DNA of 64,000 nucleotides, from contig JAQOTN010000040.1 in NCBI GenBank assembly GCA_028554745.1, positions 248,001 to 312,000 of the forward strand. Direction: 5' to 3'. This DNA comes from Blastocrithidia nonstop (taxonomy: Eukaryota > Euglenozoa > Kinetoplastea > Trypanosomatida > Trypanosomatidae). The notes under the pieces are model-generated. The model did not search any database. It saw only the letters and a list, made by a program, of their open reading frames with translations, and had not been told where the DNA came from. This document shows, piece by piece, positions 63,116 through 64,000 of the stretch. A program made the position numbers and the translations under genes. Position 1 is the first letter of the stretch; each line of letters starts with the position of its first letter.

Positions 63116-64000
63116 TTAACGTAGATGCAAAACAGGAACAGCGTCCCTGCTTTCTCGATCACCAATTGCAGCAATAATTGCTGAGGTGTGAAGGCAACCC
63201 ATTTCACATATAACCATATCTACTGCTAAAGCGGGGGTTAAATCATATAAATAGCCTGAAGAACACAAAGGTTGTGCAGGCTAAATAAACACTAAATTTG
63301 ATGAAATGTGCGGCTCTGAAGCGATAAATGGGCTTGTTGGGTGTTGTAGTGATAAACCAGTCTCAGTCACATCTTAAGTATTATAAGAATGATTAGCAAA
63401 GTTAATTGCGTGTGGTGAATGCGGAAACGTAGATACCGTTGCTGGGCTTTTTCGCGTATATGGTGATGTGCTAATGTTGAGTTTTGCCGCCGGTGCAGAA
63501 ATGTCACCTTTCTTTCATTCACTTCAACTAGGATGAGATGTTGGAACAGGTGACAAAAGAGATGGGGTGTTATTTCGAAAAGGAGATCATAATCCTCGAC
63601 GCTGTTCTACACTATTCTGTTTTTGCTGTTACAATTGCATCTATTATTGAGTATACTCATTATGTTATACCTGTGGACGTAGTACCTGATTATATCGTTG
63701 CGGCTGCTGCTGTTGCAGTTGCAGTTGTTGTTGTTGTTGTTGTTCTTGTCCTTGTCCTTGTTGCTGAGGTTGTAGCTGCAACTGCTGTTGACGGTAAGTA
63801 CAAGAAGAATAGGCTGACATGGCAGGGGAGTTAAAGTTGCTTGGCAACGCATTATTATTCGTTTGCGTAGTAGCATTCAGGTGCATCAACTTTGTGTTTT
63901 GAGCCAAATTACCAAGTCAAACGGCAGGCGCAAATTTGTAACTTTCGCAAAAGCAAAGCACCGGTTTACGTAGCGCTTTGGCGCATGTTGCTACAATTGC
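63116..64000 (-). CDS. Translation initiation factor eIF2B subunit delta, C-terminal part (5' end outside window)
   Basis: Guanine-exchange factor subunit for eIF2. Only the last 294 residues are here; the gene continues past 64000. The fragment opens AIVATCAKALRKPVLCFCES followed by YKFAPAV, matching the Rossmann-like eIF2B alpha/beta/delta core (KPVLVCCETYKF in homologues). About 190 residues of Gln-rich and Ser/Pro-rich insert follow. The delta-type end is GYLYDLTPALAVDMVICEMG, then HTSAIIAAI and VPVLHLR before UAA. In homologues these two blocks are nearly adjacent, so the insert is unusual. Poly-Gln is written CAA/CAG (63695-63760), while UAR occurs at Glu positions, separating the two amino acids. 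Delta is preferred over beta by the end motif; beta or alpha is less likely. Confidence 0.78.

Noticed and set aside
63607-63834. Plus-strand Val-rich ORF opposite the Gln tract
   Set aside because: Antisense of the CAA/CAG repeat in the eIF2B delta gene.

Overview
This window is nuclear DNA from a kinetoplastid flagellate (trypanosomatid) that reads all three stop codons as sense: UAA and UAG as Glu, and UGA as Trp. UAA also ends genes. This matches NCBI translation table 31, described from Blastocrithidia, so the source is most likely that clade. Three lines of evidence support this. (1) Under the standard code every long gene is shattered, but under table 31 start and stop lie in one uninterrupted frame for each gene, for example 1787 codons for the TPR protein and 1351 for NSF. 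(2) UAR falls on near-invariant glutamates in cysteine desulfurase, the NVL-type ATPase and IFT88. UGA falls on conserved tryptophans in IFT88, MRP1 and TSR2. Gln is still CAA/CAG, as in the poly-Gln tract at the right edge. (3) MRP1/gBP21, a mitochondrial guide-RNA annealing factor, is restricted to kinetoplastids.

Layout: nearly everything is on the minus strand, so transcription runs from 64000 toward 1, as expected for a polycistronic unit processed by spliced-leader trans-splicing. In transcription order: eIF2B delta C-terminal part (cut by the window edge); RING-H2 E3 ligase with a CaaX tail; Lys/Ser-rich repeat protein 2; PP2C phosphatase; an undecided coding island and one probable plus-strand membrane protein; repeat protein 1; FHIP/RAI16-like protein; Q/N- and Pro-rich protein; IFT88; unknown acidic protein; TSR2; MRP1; long acidic protein with a presequence-like start; EBP/EXPERA-like membrane protein; 1786-residue TPR protein; NSF; Nfs1; NVL/RIX7-type ATPase; and three unrecognised proteins (one probable mitochondrial membrane protein, one with two membrane segments, one of 1063 residues).

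The genes are not functionally clustered. They cover translation and ribosome biogenesis (eIF2B delta, TSR2, NVL), mitochondrial Fe-S assembly and RNA editing (Nfs1, MRP1), trafficking and flagellum (NSF, FHIP-like, IFT88), and signalling or turnover (PP2C, RING). This is normal for a trypanosomatid unit. Genes are intron-free. They are separated by very AT-rich spacers of about 0.3-2.5 kb that carry homopolymer, TA and pyrimidine tracts. No tRNA, rRNA, CRISPR or transposon-encoded protein was recognised.

The strongest structural oddity is a 1.55-kb segmental duplication (49619-51166 and 56193-57786). It carries the 3' part of one gene plus its downstream flank and has attached that part to an unrelated 5' region, giving two genes with the same C-terminus and different N-termini. 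In this genome any frame can look open, so antisense readings are deceptively protein-like. Starts and small genes are less certain than the conserved genes.
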